Shown here: piece by piece, positions 1 to 5,562 of the stretch | How positions within the stretch are numbered: the first letter of the stretch is position 1 | Layout: each line of letters starts with the position of its first letter | NCBI GenBank assembly: GCA_905202115.1 | Contig: CAJKQZ010000102.1 | Span: 1-9,097 of the forward strand | DNA length: 9,097 nucleotides | DNA from: an uncultured Prevotellaceae bacterium | GTDB lineage: Bacteria > Bacteroidota > Bacteroidia > Bacteroidales > Bacteroidaceae | Direction of reading: 5' to 3' | Made by a program: the position numbers and the translations under genes | Notes under the pieces: model-generated | The model's database searches: none | Seen by the model: the letters and a program-made list of their open reading frames with translations, nothing else | Told to the model about the DNA's origin: nothing

Positions 1-24
1 TATCTCAGACATATTTTTCGCTAC
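1..24. repeat. End of a 21-bp-period palindromic repeat array
   Basis: The window opens inside a repeat related to arrays at 5260-5322 and 9029-9097. The core CTCAGAC (4-10) is the exact reverse complement of GTCTGAG at 9071-9077. The 11-mer GACATATTTTT (8-18) recurs at 5306-5316, where it also lies in the last recognisable unit of an array. Only one unit is visible here, and the rest lies upstream of the window. Function is unknown; the membership call rests on sequence similarity alone. Confidence 0.55.
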
Positions 25-112
25 ATATACACCTGCTGATTTTCAAGTGCTTGGCAGATGACCGTTTTTGTCTGCAAAACATAATCGGTTTCAAGGGCCC
101 TTTTGCTATTTC

Positions 113-126
113 TGAACTAAAGTTCA
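113..126. promoter_or_regulatory. Dyad TGAACT-AA-AGTTCA, possible operator (copy 1)
   Basis: This is a perfect inverted repeat with 6-bp arms and a 2-bp centre. The equivalent site 84 bp downstream (198-209) reads GAGCT-GA-AGCTC. The A116-T123 pair of this copy is replaced there by G200-C207, so both half-sites changed together and symmetry was kept. That suggests a protein-binding dyad. A small RNA hairpin with a 4-nt loop is also possible if transcription starts further upstream. No binding protein can be named. Confidence 0.45.
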
Positions 127-197
127 ATAAGAGATTGCAACTTGATAAAGAAATTAAGCAAGCTTATTTTGTTCTACTCTCGCCTTTTGCATAATTT

Positions 198-209
198 GAG
201 CTGAAGCTC
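198..209. promoter_or_regulatory. Dyad GAGCT-GA-AGCTC, possible operator (copy 2)
   Basis: This is the counterpart of the dyad at 113-126, displaced by 84 bp, with 5-bp arms and a 2-bp centre. It lies about 85 bp upstream of the transcription start predicted from the promoter at 252-282. The compensated change relative to copy 1 is the main reason to consider it functional. Confidence 0.45.
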
Positions 210-234
210 CAATATAGAGGGCGGCTCGGCATAA

Positions 235-254
235 AAAATAAGCAAGCTTATTTT
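235..254. promoter_or_regulatory. Dyad AAAATAAGC-AA-GCTTATTTT overlapping the -33 box
   Basis: This is a perfect 9-bp inverted repeat around an AA centre. Its right arm covers most of the -33 TTTG (252-255) of the OPT promoter. The matching site in the upstream copy (151-170) is the same except for one mismatched pair. The placement suits a repressor competing with RNA polymerase, or an activator contacting sigma. It may equally be an AT-rich promoter context with chance symmetry, though a 9-bp perfect arm makes chance less likely. Confidence 0.4.
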
Positions 255-282
255 GTTCTACTCTCGCCTTTTGTTATATTTG
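252..282 (+). promoter_or_regulatory. Promoter of the OPT transporter gene
   Basis: TTTG (252-255) is followed after 19 nt by TATATTTG (275-282), a full match to the Bacteroidota vegetative pattern TTTG-N19-21-TAnnTTTG. Transcription should begin near 287-289, leaving a short leader of about 28 nt before the ATG at 317. No Shine-Dalgarno sequence is present; the leader is A/T-rich, as usual in this phylum. Confidence 0.75.
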
Positions 283-316
283 CAATATATATTATTTAAC
301 AGAAACTCACATTCAC

Positions 317-2329
317 ATGCAAAATCTTAACGAACCAAATGATCTGGAACAACATGCGTCATTACCCGAAAACGCGTTCAGAGAACTAAAGAAAGATGAA
401 ACCTATGAGCCGCTGATGCCGGCAAATCAGACTCCTCGCGAAGTCAACACATGGTCCGTATCATGGGGCCTTATAATGGCTGTGGTATTTTCGGCGGCAA
501 CAGCATATTTGGGACTGAAAGTAGGCCAGGTGTTCGAAGCGGCCATTCCGATAGCAATAATAGCCGTAGGAGTATCGAATGCCGCCAGACGAAACAAATC
601 TCTCGGAGAAAACGTTATAATACAGAGGATCGGTTCGTGCTCGGGAAGCATTGTAGCCGGCGCTATTTTCACTCTGCCGGCATTGTACATCCTGCAGGTA
701 ACCTATCCAGAAATCTCGGTCAACTTCATCGAAGTGTTCCTCGCCTCGCTCCTGGGCGGAATATTGGGAATATTGTTTCTCATACCGTTCCGCAAATATT
801 TCGTAAAGGACATGCATGGCAAATATCCGTTTCCCGAAGCCACAGCAACCACACAAGTACTTGTTTCGGGCCAGTCGAGCGGCGACAATGTCAAGCTGTT
901 GCTTAAAGCCGGCGCGATAGGCGGTCTGTACGACTTCTTCGTAGCCTCTTTCGGGTTGTGGAACGAACATTTTACGAGCAGAGTGACGGAATTCGGCACT
1001 ATGGTGGCCGATAAAGCCAAGCTCGTCTTCAAAATAAACACCGGCGCCGCCGTGCTCGGCATGGGATATATCGTCGGACTTAAATACGCCACAATCATCT
1101 GCTGCGGTTCTGCTGTCGTATGGTGGATAATAGTCCCCGGAATATCGATAATGTTCGGCGACCTGCAGATTCCCTTAGGAGCAAACGGTTCTATAAGCGC
1201 CTCGGCGGCAAGCGCGGAACAAATATTCACATACGCCCGTTCAATAGGTATCGGAGCCATTGCAATGGCCGGAATAATCGGAATTATCAAAAGTAGGAAG
1301 ATAATAGCAGGCGCAGTGAGCCTTGCAAGCAGGGAAATGAAGCGCAAAAACCAGGACGGAAAAGCAAATCCGCGCACACAACGCGATATTCCGATGAAAA
1401 TAATAACCATAGGAACGATTGCAACGTTGGCAGTAACGTTTGTTTTCTTCATTCTCGGCGTTATGAAAGGAAATCTGCTCTTCGCCGTCGTAGGACTTCT
1501 GCTCGTAGCCGTAATCGCATTCCTGTTCACTACTGTTGCCGCCAACGCCATAGCAATAGTAGGCAGCAATCCTGTTTCGGGAATGACATTGATGACGCTG
1601 ATTCTCGCCTCGATAATCATGGTTTCAGTAGGCCTTAGCGGCACAGGCGGAATGGTGGCTGCGCTCCTCATGGGCGGAGTTGTCTGCACGGCACTGTCTA
1701 TGGCAGGAAGCTTTGTAACCGACCTTAAAATAGGCTATTGGCTCGGAACGACGCCGGCCAAACAGGAAACGTTCAAATTTCTCGGCACTTTGGTTTCGGC
1801 AGTAACCGTTGGCGGCGTAATGATTATTCTTAACAAGACCTACGGCTTTTCGGGCGACGCTCTTGCCGCTCCGCAGGCACACGCAATGGCTGCAGTCATC
1901 GAGCCGATGATGAACGGCGGAGGCGCACCCTGGCTTCTTTACGGCATAGGAGCCGTTATAGCCATAATCCTTACATTCTTCAACGTTTCGGCACTCGCTT
2001 TCGCCCTCGGAATGTTCATTCCGCTGGAGCTTAACCTGCCACTATTGGCAGGAGGTCTGATAAGCTATTATGTAAACACCCGTTCAAACGACGAAACCAT
2101 TCGCAACGCCTACAACGAACGCGGCACACTGCTCGCCTCCGGTTTCATAGCCGGCGGAGCACTCATGGGAGTGGTAAGCGCTGCGCTAAGGTTCTGCGGC
2201 CTTGATTTCATGCTCTATTCATGGGCAGACAACACTTGGAGCGAAGTTATTTCACTTATAGTTTATACTATACTGATTATATATTTCATAAAAACTTCAC
2301 TCGTAAAGCCAAAACATTTGATTCCTTAA
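317..2329 (+). CDS. OPT family oligopeptide transporter
   Basis: A 670-residue polytopic inner-membrane protein of the oligopeptide transporter (OPT) superfamily, bacterial branch (TIGR00733-like). A short hydrophilic N-terminus (1-45) is followed by many hydrophobic segments, roughly 46-66, 73-90, 106-126, 136-157 and on to about 660, in keeping with the 14-16 helices of the family. Family-like landmarks are the YLGLKVGQVFEAAIP stretch at about 64-78 and the short PFPEA loop at 171-175 before a Thr-rich segment. Eukaryotic OPT/YSL relatives carry small peptides or metal chelates in symport with protons; for bacterial members the substrate is mostly untested, so peptide import is inferred from the family name. 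The ATG at 317 fits the predicted transcription start near 288, and the length is normal. The gene stands alone: rpsP downstream has its own promoter. A repeated promoter with several dyads suggests tight control. Confidence 0.93.
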   Translation: MQNLNEPNDLEQHASLPENAFRELKKDETYEPLMPANQTPREVNTWSVSWGLIMAVVFSAATAYLGLKVGQVFEAAIPIAIIAVGVSNAARRNKSLGENVIIQRIGSCSGSIVAGAIFTLPALYILQVTYPEISVNFIEVFLASLLGGILGILFLIPFRKYFVKDMHGKYPFPEATATTQVLVSGQSSGDNVKLLLKAGAIGGLYDFFVASFGLWNEHFTSRVTEFGTMVADKAKLVFKINTGAAVLGMGYIVGLKYATIICCGSAVVWWIIVPGISIMFGDLQIPLGANGSISASAASAEQIFTYARSIGIGAIAMAGIIGIIKSRKIIAGAVSLASREMKRKNQDGKANPRTQRDIPMKIITIGTIATLAVTFVFFILGVMKGNLLFAVVGLLLVAVIAFLFTTVAANAIAIVGSNPVSGMTLMTLILASIIMVSVGLSGTGGMVAALLMGGVVCTALSMAGSFVTDLKIGYWLGTTPAKQETFKFLGTLVSAVTVGGVMIILNKTYGFSGDALAAPQAHAMAAVIEPMMNGGGAPWLLYGIGAVIAIILTFFNVSALAFALGMFIPLELNLPLLAGGLISYYVNTRSNDETIRNAYNERGTLLASGFIAGGALMGVVSAALRFCGLDFMLYSWADNTWSEVISLIVYTILIIYFIKTSLVKPKHLIP

Positions 2330-2349
2330 TAAAAAACGACGCACAAACG

Positions 2350-2379
2350 TTTGAATATCCGAATAAAATATTACTTTTG
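2350..2379 (+). promoter_or_regulatory. rpsP promoter
   Basis: TTTG (2350-2353), an 18-nt gap and TActTTTG (2372-2379) form a near-consensus Bacteroidota promoter only 20 bp after the OPT stop codon. The -33 box is the right half of a perfect 10-bp palindrome CAAACGTTTG (2344-2353). The predicted start is near 2385, giving a leader of about 40 nt that is A/T-rich just before the ATG at 2426. Confidence 0.7.
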
Positions 2380-2425
2380 CACCGCCGTTACGAGGTAGCG
2401 GTATGTTCAAATTAAAAATATATTT

Positions 2426-2998
2426 ATGTCTACAAGAATTAGATTGCAGCGTCACGGTCGCAAAGGCTATGCTCACTACACTATCGTGATTGCTGATTCA
2501 AGAGCTCCACGTGATGGAAAGTTCATTGAACGTTTAGGATGTTACAATCCCAACACAAACCCCGCAAAAGTAGAGTTGAATTTCGAGCGCGCCCTTTATT
2601 GGGTAGAAGTAGGCGCACAGCCCACCGACACAGTTCGGAACATTCTTAGCCGCGAGGGCGTTATGCTAATGAAACACTTGCACGGCGGTGTTAAGAAAGG
2701 TGCTTTCGACGAAGCTGCCGCACAGCAGAAATTCGAAGCTTGGAAGCAAAGCAAAGTTGCCAAACTCGACGCCGTAAAAGCAAAGAACGAGGAAGACAAA
2801 CGCTCGCAAGTAAAAGCACGTCTGGAAGAAGAACACAAAATCAACGAGGAAATCGCTAAACGTGTGGCAGAAAAGAAAGCCGCAAAGCTTGTTGCCGAAG
2901 CAGAAGAAGCCGCAAAAGCAGCGGCAGAGGCAGCTCCTCAGGAAAGCGAAGCTCCTGCAGCAGAAGCAGCGGCTCCCGCCGAAGAAACACAGGCCTAA
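2426..2998 (+). CDS. rpsP: 30S ribosomal protein S16, long Bacteroidota form
   Basis: Structural protein of the small ribosomal subunit, needed for 30S assembly through 16S rRNA contacts. The conserved S16 core covers about residues 1-85: it opens with MSTRIRLQRHGRKGYAHYTI, contains VIADSRAPRDGKFIERLGCYNP and continues into the WVEVGAQPTDTVRNIL segment. From about residue 95 to 190 follows a highly charged, probably helical tail that becomes rich in Ala, Glu and Pro. Typical bacterial S16 proteins are only about 80-90 residues; such tails are common in Bacteroidota, so the extension is expected here rather than a fusion artefact. The gene has its own promoter and a strong terminator, and so appears monocistronic. 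The usual rimM, trmD and rplS neighbours of other phyla are absent. Confidence 0.97.
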   Translation: MSTRIRLQRHGRKGYAHYTIVIADSRAPRDGKFIERLGCYNPNTNPAKVELNFERALYWVEVGAQPTDTVRNILSREGVMLMKHLHGGVKKGAFDEAAAQQKFEAWKQSKVAKLDAVKAKNEEDKRSQVKARLEEEHKINEEIAKRVAEKKAAKLVAEAEEAAKAAAEAAPQESEAPAAEAAAPAEETQA

Positions 2999-3024
2999 GC
3001 GATCGAAAAAAGTTTTTATCGCAC

Positions 3025-3068
3025 AAATTAAAAGCGTTCTTGATAGTTTTCAAGAACGCTTTTAATTT
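3025..3068 (+). terminator. Strong hairpin terminator after rpsP
   Basis: A perfect 19-bp stem (3025-3043 paired with 3050-3068) encloses a 6-nt loop TAGTTT. The core AGCGTTCTTGA carries the G/C pairs and both flanks are A/T-rich, so the descending arm ends in a T-rich run. The hairpin starts 26 bp after the rpsP stop. Its A-rich 5' flank means it could also work on the other strand. A smaller inverted repeat GCGAT (2999-3003) / ATCGC (3018-3022) lies between the stop and this stem. Confidence 0.85.
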
Positions 3069-3171
3069 TATACGTTTTTCCTCTCTACATCTAATACACA
3101 AAGAAGTCACCTTATTCCGTTATAAACCGTAAAAAACACCTGTATGACAAAGAACCGATACCGTATTTTCA

Positions 3172-3179
3172 TATCTTTA
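3172..3179 (+). promoter_or_regulatory. Possible -7 element for the Crp/Fnr gene
   Basis: TAtcTTTA matches the TAnnTTTG consensus except at the last base and lies 23 bp before the start codon, so the leader would be under 20 nt. I see no TTTG -33 box at the right distance, which could mean a weak or activator-dependent promoter. The call is tentative. Confidence 0.3.
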
Positions 3180-3202
3180 CGCTTGAAATTTCGAATAATA
3201 TC

Positions 3203-3787
3203 ATGAACATCTTAGAAAATTTCATACAAAAACTACCTGCCGACATATCGCCGGCATTCATTGAAGATTTAAAACGAAAGAGCAACCTGATAACATTAAA
3301 TAAAGGTGGCGTCATTACAGCTGAACATATAAAAGACCGTCGGATTTATTGCATTTTACAAGGAAGTTGCACTCGATATATTATCAATCCGAAAGGTGAA
3401 GAAAGAGCAGTCATGTTCCATACAGAAAGTTTCATGCCAATGTTAGGAAACATGTATATATGCAGCAACGGTTCGGTAGTATCCTATTGTTTAAAAGCCA
3501 ATGAAAAGACCATTCTTTTAAGCTTTAATCGTGATTTCGGATATGAATGGATTAAGAAAGATCTCGTTTTTGCCAATTTCATATACGAAAATGCCATTCA
3601 GTATTTATCGGTCTTAAACCAATTTCAAAATCATTTATTAGGACTATCAAGCGAGGAACTTCTCAAATGGCTGCTCACAAACTATCAACCGATATTTCAA
3701 AGATTCCGTTCTAAAGACATTGCAAACTTTATGGGTGTAACTCCAATTTGGTTGAGTAACCTGAAACGAAAGATTATTGTCGGTTAA
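3203..3787 (+). CDS. Crp/Fnr family transcriptional regulator
   Basis: A 194-residue cytoplasmic DNA-binding regulator. Residues about 30-120 form a cyclic-nucleotide-binding-like beta-barrel, including the turn VITAEHIKDRRIYCILQGSC and the region around NPKGEERAVMF. A helical linker follows (about 125-150), then a C-terminal winged-helix HTH at about 167-191 (FRSKDIANFMGVTPIWLSNLKR), where the S-x-x-K-R pattern marks the recognition helix. No Cys cluster like that of Fnr is seen, and the classical cAMP-binding Arg/Ser pair is not recognisable, so the effector is unknown. Length is normal for Bacteroidota members, which are often about 190 residues. It lies 82 bp upstream of two HXXEE membrane protein genes, whose promoter region carries a Crp-like dyad; local regulation is an inference from this context. 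The strong terminator after rpsP isolates it from upstream transcription. Confidence 0.88.
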   Translation: MNILENFIQKLPADISPAFIEDLKRKSNLITLNKGGVITAEHIKDRRIYCILQGSCTRYIINPKGEERAVMFHTESFMPMLGNMYICSNGSVVSYCLKANEKTILLSFNRDFGYEWIKKDLVFANFIYENAIQYLSVLNQFQNHLLGLSSEELLKWLLTNYQPIFQRFRSKDIANFMGVTPIWLSNLKRKIIVG

Positions 3788-3798
3788 GCAAAAGCGCC

Positions 3799-3826
3799 TT
3801 ATTTCTTAAATTACTTTAAGAAATAA
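3799..3826. promoter_or_regulatory. 12-bp dyad, candidate Crp/Fnr-type operator
   Basis: TTATTTCTTAAA (3799-3810) is perfectly complementary to 3815-3826 around a 4-nt centre TTAC. The inner part reads CTTAA-N6-TTAAG (3805-3820), the half-site spacing used by Crp-type dimers. Its centre (3812.5) lies roughly 42 bp upstream of the start predicted from the -7 box at 3842-3849, the usual place for an activator that touches RNA polymerase. No good -33 TTTG exists at this promoter, consistent with activator dependence. It starts 11 bp after the regulator's stop codon, so it might instead act as a terminator hairpin; against that, no T-run follows it. Confidence 0.5.
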
Positions 3827-3841
3827 TATATCCCCGTGATT

Positions 3842-3849
3842 TACCTTTG
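3842..3849 (+). promoter_or_regulatory. -7 element of the HXXEE gene pair
   Basis: TAccTTTG is a full match to the TAnnTTTG consensus and lies 20 bp before the ATG at 3870. The region 19-21 bp upstream holds no TTTG but is occupied by the right arm of the dyad at 3799-3826. The leader would be only about 15 nt. Confidence 0.6.
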
Positions 3850-3869
3850 CTTCAAAAAGCAAATCACTT

Positions 3870-4547
3870 ATGAAATTCTATGTCTACAATTGGTACAAGT
3901 TTACTATCATTCTCTTTATAATTCTTTCTTTTATAACAGGATTATGGGGAAATACAATATTATCATCCTTACAGATTATTCTCATGCACAGCCTGTTGGC
4001 TTTATTTGTTCATCAGTTCGAAGAATATGTTTTTCCCGGAGGTGGCCCTGCTGTTATCAATAAGGGAAACTTCAGCGAATCCAAGTATTATCGTTCATAT
4101 CCGGGGAACATGCTATCTTCTATGATTGTAAACAATTCCGCATGGTTAGTATACACCGCCGCAATCATATTTCCCGAAACTATATGGCTCGGTCTGGGAA
4201 CCATGTTCTTCAATTTATTCCAACTTATCGGGCATGGAATAAAGATGAACATAGGAATGAAAACCTGGTACAACCCGGGATTTGCCTCAACAGTTTTCCT
4301 TCTGGTTCCGATAAGTGTATATTATCTGTTTTTTATTAATAACAACAGACTTGCAACGAGTACAGACTATGTATTAGGCATTGTTGCTTTTTTTCTGACA
4401 ATGCTTTTAACAACAATTCTTCCTGTTCAACTGCTGAAAAACAAAAATACACAGTATGTAATACCAGAATGGCAAGTGAAACAAATGAACGCAGTGCAGG
4501 CGTTTGCCTCACTAAACAGAAAAAAGAAAAAAAGAACGTTTAATTAA
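3870..4547 (+). CDS. HXXEE motif membrane protein (first of a tandem pair)
   Basis: A 225-residue integral membrane protein carrying the signature of the HXXEE family (PF13787): H48-Q-F-E51-E52, followed by the YVFPGG turn. Hydrophobic segments lie at about 12-28, 32-48, 88-105, 108-124, 139-157 and 168-188, giving five or six helices. Other likely conserved features are H122 in LIGHGIKMN and the YNPG turn at 134-137. The conserved His and Glu residues near membrane segments suggest metal or catalytic chemistry, but no function is established for the family and I assign none. The basic tail ends in a KKKK stretch. A paralogue follows 12 bp downstream with the same opening (MKF....NWY) and the same order of motifs. 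The nearby Crp/Fnr gene and the dyad upstream suggest joint control. Confidence 0.85.
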   Translation: MKFYVYNWYKFTIILFIILSFITGLWGNTILSSLQIILMHSLLALFVHQFEEYVFPGGGPAVINKGNFSESKYYRSYPGNMLSSMIVNNSAWLVYTAAIIFPETIWLGLGTMFFNLFQLIGHGIKMNIGMKTWYNPGFASTVFLLVPISVYYLFFINNNRLATSTDYVLGIVAFFLTMLLTTILPVQLLKNKNTQYVIPEWQVKQMNAVQAFASLNRKKKKRTFN

Positions 4548-4559
4548 ATAGTTGTTATT

Positions 4560-5060
4560 ATGAAGTTCTTACTGAAAAACTGGTACAACATAAACGGCAT
4601 TATAGGCATTATTACAATTATTGTCGCTGCCATATTCTGGAATGAAATGAACTTTCTTCAAGGGCTTGCCATACTTAATTTCGGAGTACTCAACCTGCAT
4701 GTTTTTGAAGAATTCCGATTTCCAGGTGGTTTCCCAATGTTTGCCAATACTATGTTTGCGATGAAAAACAGCCCCCACCCAGACCGCTATCCGTTGAACC
4801 GCGTGTCGGCATTATTGACAAATTGGGTGACGGCTTTCGTACTATACGTGCCTCCGATCATTTGGCCTAACGCCATATGGTTTGGTTTGGCACCCATTCT
4901 TTTCGGAGGAGCTGCGCAACTTCTCATGCACGGAATTTACAACAACATACTTTTAAAACGTTTTTACAATGCCGGATTATGCACGGTAGTTTTCGGACAC
5001 GTTCCTATCATGATCGTATATATCCATTACATTATCACTCACAATATGGTTACTGTATAG
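4560..5060 (+). CDS. HXXEE motif membrane protein, truncated by in-frame TAG
   Basis: The 166-residue reading frame carries H47-V-F-E50-E51 followed by RFPGG, then a matching His (H124 in LLMHGIYNN) and a YNAG turn (136-139) in the same order as the upstream paralogue. Hydrophobic segments lie at about 12-28, 33-47, 88-104, 107-125 and 140-160. The frame ends at TAG (5058-5060), about 50 residues earlier than expected: the next 48 codons in the same frame continue the homology and contain the last membrane helix. The product is therefore either a C-terminally truncated, perhaps inactive protein, or part of a 215-residue protein if the TAG is read through or is a sequencing error. It lies 12 bp after the first HXXEE gene with no promoter between, so they form an operon. 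Function of the family is unknown. Confidence 0.8.
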   Translation: MKFLLKNWYNINGIIGIITIIVAAIFWNEMNFLQGLAILNFGVLNLHVFEEFRFPGGFPMFANTMFAMKNSPHPDRYPLNRVSALLTNWVTAFVLYVPPIIWPNAIWFGLAPILFGGAAQLLMHGIYNNILLKRFYNAGLCTVVFGHVPIMIVYIHYIITHNMVTV

Positions 5061-5207
5061 GATTGGATTTGGGGAATTGCAATCATGTTCGTTTGGTATG
5101 TAGTCGGCGTAAGGGTTATAATTAACAAAACCTTTGAAGATATAGACTCCCCTTATCCATTCAGTGACGAAGAGATGAGAAGATTCAAGGCGCCGCAAAA
5201 CAAATAA
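5061..5207 (+). pseudogene. In-frame C-terminal remnant of the second HXXEE gene
   Basis: After the TAG at 5058-5060 the same frame stays open for 48 codons to TAA at 5205-5207, starting DWIWGIAIMFVWYVVG and ending MRRFKAPQNK. It supplies a hydrophobic helix and a charged tail, and aligns with residues 166 onwards of the upstream paralogue (DYVLGIVAFFLTMLL) without a gap. The TAG falls at the position of T165 of that protein. The absence of further stops or shifts points to a recent nonsense mutation, to readthrough, or to a base-call error. Confidence 0.75.
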
Positions 5208-5259
5208 AAAAGTTTATTCATTCAATCTAAAAAGACTTTCCGAAAGGAATTAAAAATAT

Positions 5260-5322
5260 CTCTGAGATAATTTGAAATATGTCCGATGTATTTTAAAATA
5301 TGTCTGACATATTTTTTTCTAT
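5260..5322. repeat. Three-unit 21-bp-period palindromic array
   Basis: Three consecutive 21-bp units start at 5260, 5281 and 5302. Their cores are CTCTGAG, GTCCGAT and GTCTGAC, and each core is followed by an AT-rich dyad such as ATTTGAAAT or TTTTAAAA. Cores and spacers are both near-palindromic, so the array has alternating symmetry centres about every 10 bp. The third unit degenerates into a T-run (5312-5318). Related units lie at 4-24 and 9029-9097. Confidence 0.75.
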
Positions 5323-5483
5323 CTGCAGGAGCATATTTTTATATCGGTTTTAAGATTTAGTTTTTACTGCTCCTCAAAAATCACATTCCTTAAAAACACT
5401 CTGTTTCCATGCTTTCATTTTTCGATAAATAAAAGACAAACGCATTTTTTCTTCCAGCAAAGGCTTTTTCAAAAAATAGTACG

Positions 5484-5491
5484 TATTTTTG
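5484..5491 (+). promoter_or_regulatory. -7 element of the kinase gene
   Basis: TAttTTTG is a full match to TAnnTTTG and lies 71 bp before the start codon at 5563, predicting a leader of about 65 nt. A TTTG -33 box is not evident at the expected 5461-5465, so promoter strength is uncertain. Confidence 0.5.
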
Positions 5492-5562
5492 TAAATAGAT
5501 TATTATAAATCCATTACCTGAAAACGCAAAGCAAAATTATATAACCTAAATTTTAATAGAAC

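Larger units (their letters stand above)
98..282 (+). repeat. 84-bp tandem repeat carrying the OPT gene promoter
   Basis: A 35-bp sequence is identical at 155-189 and 239-273, an offset of 84 bp. The preceding stretch 111-125 matches 195-209 at 11 of 15 positions, and all four differences are transitions. Further upstream CCTTTTGC (99-106) matches 183-190 at the same offset, so a decayed third copy probably precedes them. In each copy the same position holds a -7-like octamer: TAttTCTG (107-114), ATaaTTTG (191-198) and TAtaTTTG (275-282). Only the last is a full match to the Bacteroides consensus. The unit therefore looks like a duplicated promoter with its operator sites, the copy nearest the gene being the intact one. 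Confidence 0.75.
5208..5562. other. 355-bp intergenic region
   Basis: This non-coding stretch separates the HXXEE genes from the kinase gene. It holds a small hairpin TTCC-GAAA-GGAA (about 5239-5250), the three-unit palindromic array at 5260-5322, an AT-rich stretch without recognisable signals (5323-5480) and the kinase -7 element at 5484-5491. No further coding frame or RNA gene is apparent on either strand. Confidence 0.6.

Noticed and set aside
703..1689. Long open frame of 328 codons on the minus strand
   Set aside because: It lies wholly opposite the OPT transporter gene, has a skewed Ile/Pro/Thr-rich composition that mirrors membrane-helix codons, and resembles no family.
2381..2402. 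Hairpin ACCGC/GCGGT in the rpsP leader as a possible S16 autoregulatory structure
   Set aside because: The 5-bp stem spans the predicted transcription start, so its left arm would probably not be in the mRNA.
2862..3065. Plus-strand frame rich in Lys and Gln overlapping the end of rpsP
   Set aside because: It is a frame-shifted reading of the A/G-rich S16 tail and runs into the terminator hairpin.
4877..5125. Second reading frame of 82 codons over the end of the second HXXEE gene
   Set aside because: It overlaps the HXXEE frame in another phase, has a His/Arg/Cys-rich composition, and has no homology to the paralogue.
4560..5207. Frameshift or reassigned TAG codon (alternative genetic code)
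   Set aside because: Both sides of the TAG are in the same frame, so no shift is needed, and the kinase gene ends at a TAG that is followed by another stop four codons later, consistent with TAG as a normal stop.
5260..5322. CRISPR array
   Set aside because: The whole 21-bp unit repeats with no unique spacers, the units are imperfect, and no cas gene is present.
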